Of a DNA stretch of 7,227 nucleotides, positions 6,182 through 7,227 are shown piece by piece. Position 1 is the first letter of the stretch, and every line of letters begins with the position of its first letter. The translations under genes were made by a program, and so were the position numbers. The notes under the pieces are model-generated. The model ran no database searches and had not been told where the DNA came from. It was given only the letters and a program-made list of their open reading frames with translations. Origin of the DNA: Nitrospira sp. (GTDB lineage: Bacteria > Nitrospirota > Nitrospiria > Nitrospirales > Nitrospiraceae); the NCBI GenBank assembly GCA_029858925.1, contig JAOUEB010000062.1, positions 1 to 7,227 of the forward strand, read 5' to 3'.

Positions 6182-6487
6182 ATGGCGGAGTATGTGCGGG
6201 TGGCGGGAACGTCCGATGTGCAACCGGGCCACGGCGTGGTGGCTGAAGTGAACGGCAAAGCATTGGCCGTCTTCAATGTGGACGGTGTGTTTCATGTGAT
6301 CGACAATGCCTGTGCGCATCGCGGAGGGCCGCTGGGCGAAGGGGAGGTTCAAGGGAGTGTCGTCACCTGTCCTTGGCATGGATGGCAATTCAATGTGGCG
6401 ACCGGCGCCTGCGAGAATAATCCATCGGGCAAGGTCGAAGTCTATCAGGTAAAGGTCGAGGGCAATGATGTGAAAGTGGTACTGTAG
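6182..6487 (+). CDS. Rieske-type [2Fe-2S] ferredoxin (NirD/dioxygenase-ferredoxin-like)
   Basis: This 101-residue protein is a stand-alone Rieske domain that carries electrons in the cytosol. The cluster ligands are complete: Cys44-Ala-His46 and Cys63-Pro-Trp-His66, with 16 residues between them. HRGGPLGEG (46-54) and CPWHGWQFNVATG (63-75) are typical of the soluble ferredoxins of ring-hydroxylating dioxygenases and of the small nitrite reductase subunit NirD. There is no signal peptide or membrane anchor, which argues against a bc1-type Rieske protein. GGGGAGG (6169-6175) precedes the ATG by six bases; the frame is open further upstream, but that part runs through mrp in another frame and is not coding. 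It sits 22 bases after mrp, so both are likely on one message. No oxygenase, reductase or nitrite reductase large subunit is in view, so the electron acceptor is unknown. Confidence 0.93.
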   Translation: MAEYVRVAGTSDVQPGHGVVAEVNGKALAVFNVDGVFHVIDNACAHRGGPLGEGEVQGSVVTCPWHGWQFNVATGACENNPSGKVEVYQVKVEGNDVKVVL

Positions 6488-6490
6488 ATC

Positions 6491-6600
6491 GTGAAGCGGG
6501 CTGAGCGAGACGCGCGTATCTCGTGAAGCGTATCGTGTATCTCGCAAACAAAGAAGTGGGCAGTCTCTTTCCTTCCCGCGCTTCACGAACGACGATATTG
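6491..6600. repeat. Intergenic hairpin repeat built from heptamers, copy 2
   Basis: This region shares with copy 1 the string CGTATCTCGTGAAGCGTAT (6515-6533), and then GTATCTC with GCAAACAAAG (6537-6553). An extra heptad, GTATCGT (6530-6536), is inserted between them. In heptads the left arm is GACGCGC (6509-6515), B (6516-6522), A (6523-6529), GTATCGT, B (6537-6543). The right arm holds the complement of A (6580-6586) and GAACGAC (6587-6593), the complement of word C of copy 1. The perfect stem is TCGTGAAGCG (6521-6530) with CGCTTCACGA (6579-6588). One more GTGAAGC stands at 6491-6497, just after the ferredoxin stop. There is no T-run, so classical terminator function is doubtful, though it lies where one would be expected. 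Confidence 0.8.
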
Positions 6601-6630
6601 TGAGATGCGTGGTACGTTACGGAGGATTTC

Positions 6631-6996
6631 ATGGCTATGACCGCCAAAGATCAAACTGATTTCGCCGCTGCGCTCGTGCGTCTCTATGTGTTCTTGACTC
6701 AATATCTCGACCGCTGTGTCGATGAAGCCGTGCGCGCCAGTTTTCCGGAGGCGGAGCTTCAGTCGCATCTTGCCCAAACCAGACAGCAACTCATGGACGT
6801 ACTTTCGGTCAATCCGGTCGTGAAACAGAAGCTCGACGAAGAGTGCGACCGTATTCTGTCGCTGGGCGCCTCTTGTGTAAAATCCGGTTCGACGGATAAG
6901 GCGTTGCTCGATGCGGTGCAGGCCGAGCGGACGGTGCTCCGCAACAAAACGATCGCGCTGAGCGATCTCGTGGCGGTGTTTCGCGCATGGACATGA
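6631..6996 (+). CDS. Hypothetical protein, 121 residues, mostly helical
   Basis: I do not recognise a family. GGAGG (6621-6625) stands five bases before the ATG, so this is very likely a real gene. The product has no signal peptide and no clear membrane segment. Its composition (many Ala, Leu, Val, Gln, Glu, Arg and few Gly or Pro) suggests an alpha-helical cytosolic protein. Helices are likely at about residues 8-37, 40-59, 62-79 and 88-119. Three cysteines (29, 72, 82) do not form a known metal-binding pattern. The next gene begins after only one codon (CCT) past the stop and in the same frame, so the two are likely translated together. The heptad hairpin upstream separates it from the ferredoxin gene. 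Confidence 0.8.
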   Translation: MAMTAKDQTDFAAALVRLYVFLTQYLDRCVDEAVRASFPEAELQSHLAQTRQQLMDVLSVNPVVKQKLDEECDRILSLGASCVKSGSTDKALLDAVQAERTVLRNKTIALSDLVAVFRAWT

Positions 6997-6999
6997 CCT

Positions 7000-7227
7000 A
7001 TGGGCGCAGAGGGGTGCGATACGCATCAGCTGGCCGGACTCGATGAACGAGAACGGGGATTTAGCCGGCCCGTCGAGTTGGAGCGGGCGGGGGAGAGCTT
7101 CCGGGCGGTGCTGCGCTATGAAGCCGTCCGGGTGGCGACAGAGCCGCTCTTGACACAGGATGCCGCATTGCTGTCCATGATCCAGGTGTTGCAGGGCCGG
7201 GGCTATCGGCAACTCAAGACGCAGAAG
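7000..7227 (+). CDS. Hypothetical protein, N-terminal fragment (runs off the right edge)
   Basis: The frame is open from ATG 7000 to the window end (76 codons), with high G/C at third positions as in its neighbours. The visible part reads MGAEGCDTHQLAGLDERER at the start. It later has a Glu/Arg/Val-rich strand region (ELERAGESFRAVLRYEAVRVA) and a helix (DAALLSMIQVLQGRGYRQL). I do not recognise the family. No clear ribosome binding site precedes the ATG. The preceding gene stops three bases earlier in the same frame (TGA CCT ATG), so translation by re-initiation is plausible. No signal peptide or membrane segment is visible in this part. Confidence 0.75.
   Translation, partial: MGAEGCDTHQLAGLDERERGFSRPVELERAGESFRAVLRYEAVRVATEPLLTQDAALLSMIQVLQGRGYRQLKTQK

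Noticed and set aside
6583..7212. 209-residue minus-strand frame at the right end
   Set aside because: It overlaps the gene at 6631, which has a strong ribosome binding site, and the open frame from 7000; its composition is shadow-like.

Overview
The window is a GC-rich stretch of bacterial chromosome. Gene content, codon use and the intergenic hairpin repeats are compatible with Nitrospira or a relative (Nitrospirota). That placement is an inference from overall style; no marker in the window proves it.

Layout, left to right. (1) Positions 1-138, minus strand: the N-terminal 46 codons of a short-chain dehydrogenase/reductase, running off the left edge. (2) Positions 139-1113: almost a kilobase without a convincing gene. 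It holds a heptad-phased inverted repeat (186-287), a structured patch resembling the 5' part of a group II intron RNA (about 287-381), a palindrome at 588-597, and a weak candidate small ORF on the minus strand (804-1019). (3) Positions 1114-2013, plus: a secreted protein of unknown function with a signal peptide and an EF-hand-like loop. Its last 35 codons lie antisense to the end of the next gene. (4) Positions 1906-4860, minus: putA, a 984-residue bifunctional proline dehydrogenase/glutamate-semialdehyde dehydrogenase with both active sites intact and no DNA-binding domain. (5) Positions 4861-5292: a divergent intergenic region with a good putA promoter candidate and a hairpin repeat built from 7-base words. 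(6) Positions 5293-6159 and 6182-6487, plus: a probable two-gene operon of an Mrp/ApbC-type ATPase and a Rieske-type [2Fe-2S] ferredoxin, 22 bases apart. (7) Positions 6488-6630: a second copy of the heptad hairpin. (8) Positions 6631-6996 and 7000-7227 (partial), plus: two unknown genes separated by three bases and in the same reading frame.

Functionally, putA oxidises proline to glutamate and feeds electrons to the quinone pool. Mrp with a Rieske ferredoxin suggests iron-sulfur cluster delivery beside a cluster-containing electron carrier. I see no defence system, CRISPR array, complete mobile element or RNA gene of certain identity. The most unusual structure is the set of intergenic hairpins built from a shared vocabulary of heptamers (GTGAAGC, GTATCTC, GTCGTTC). 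The possible group II intron fragment and the 108-base convergent overlap come next.
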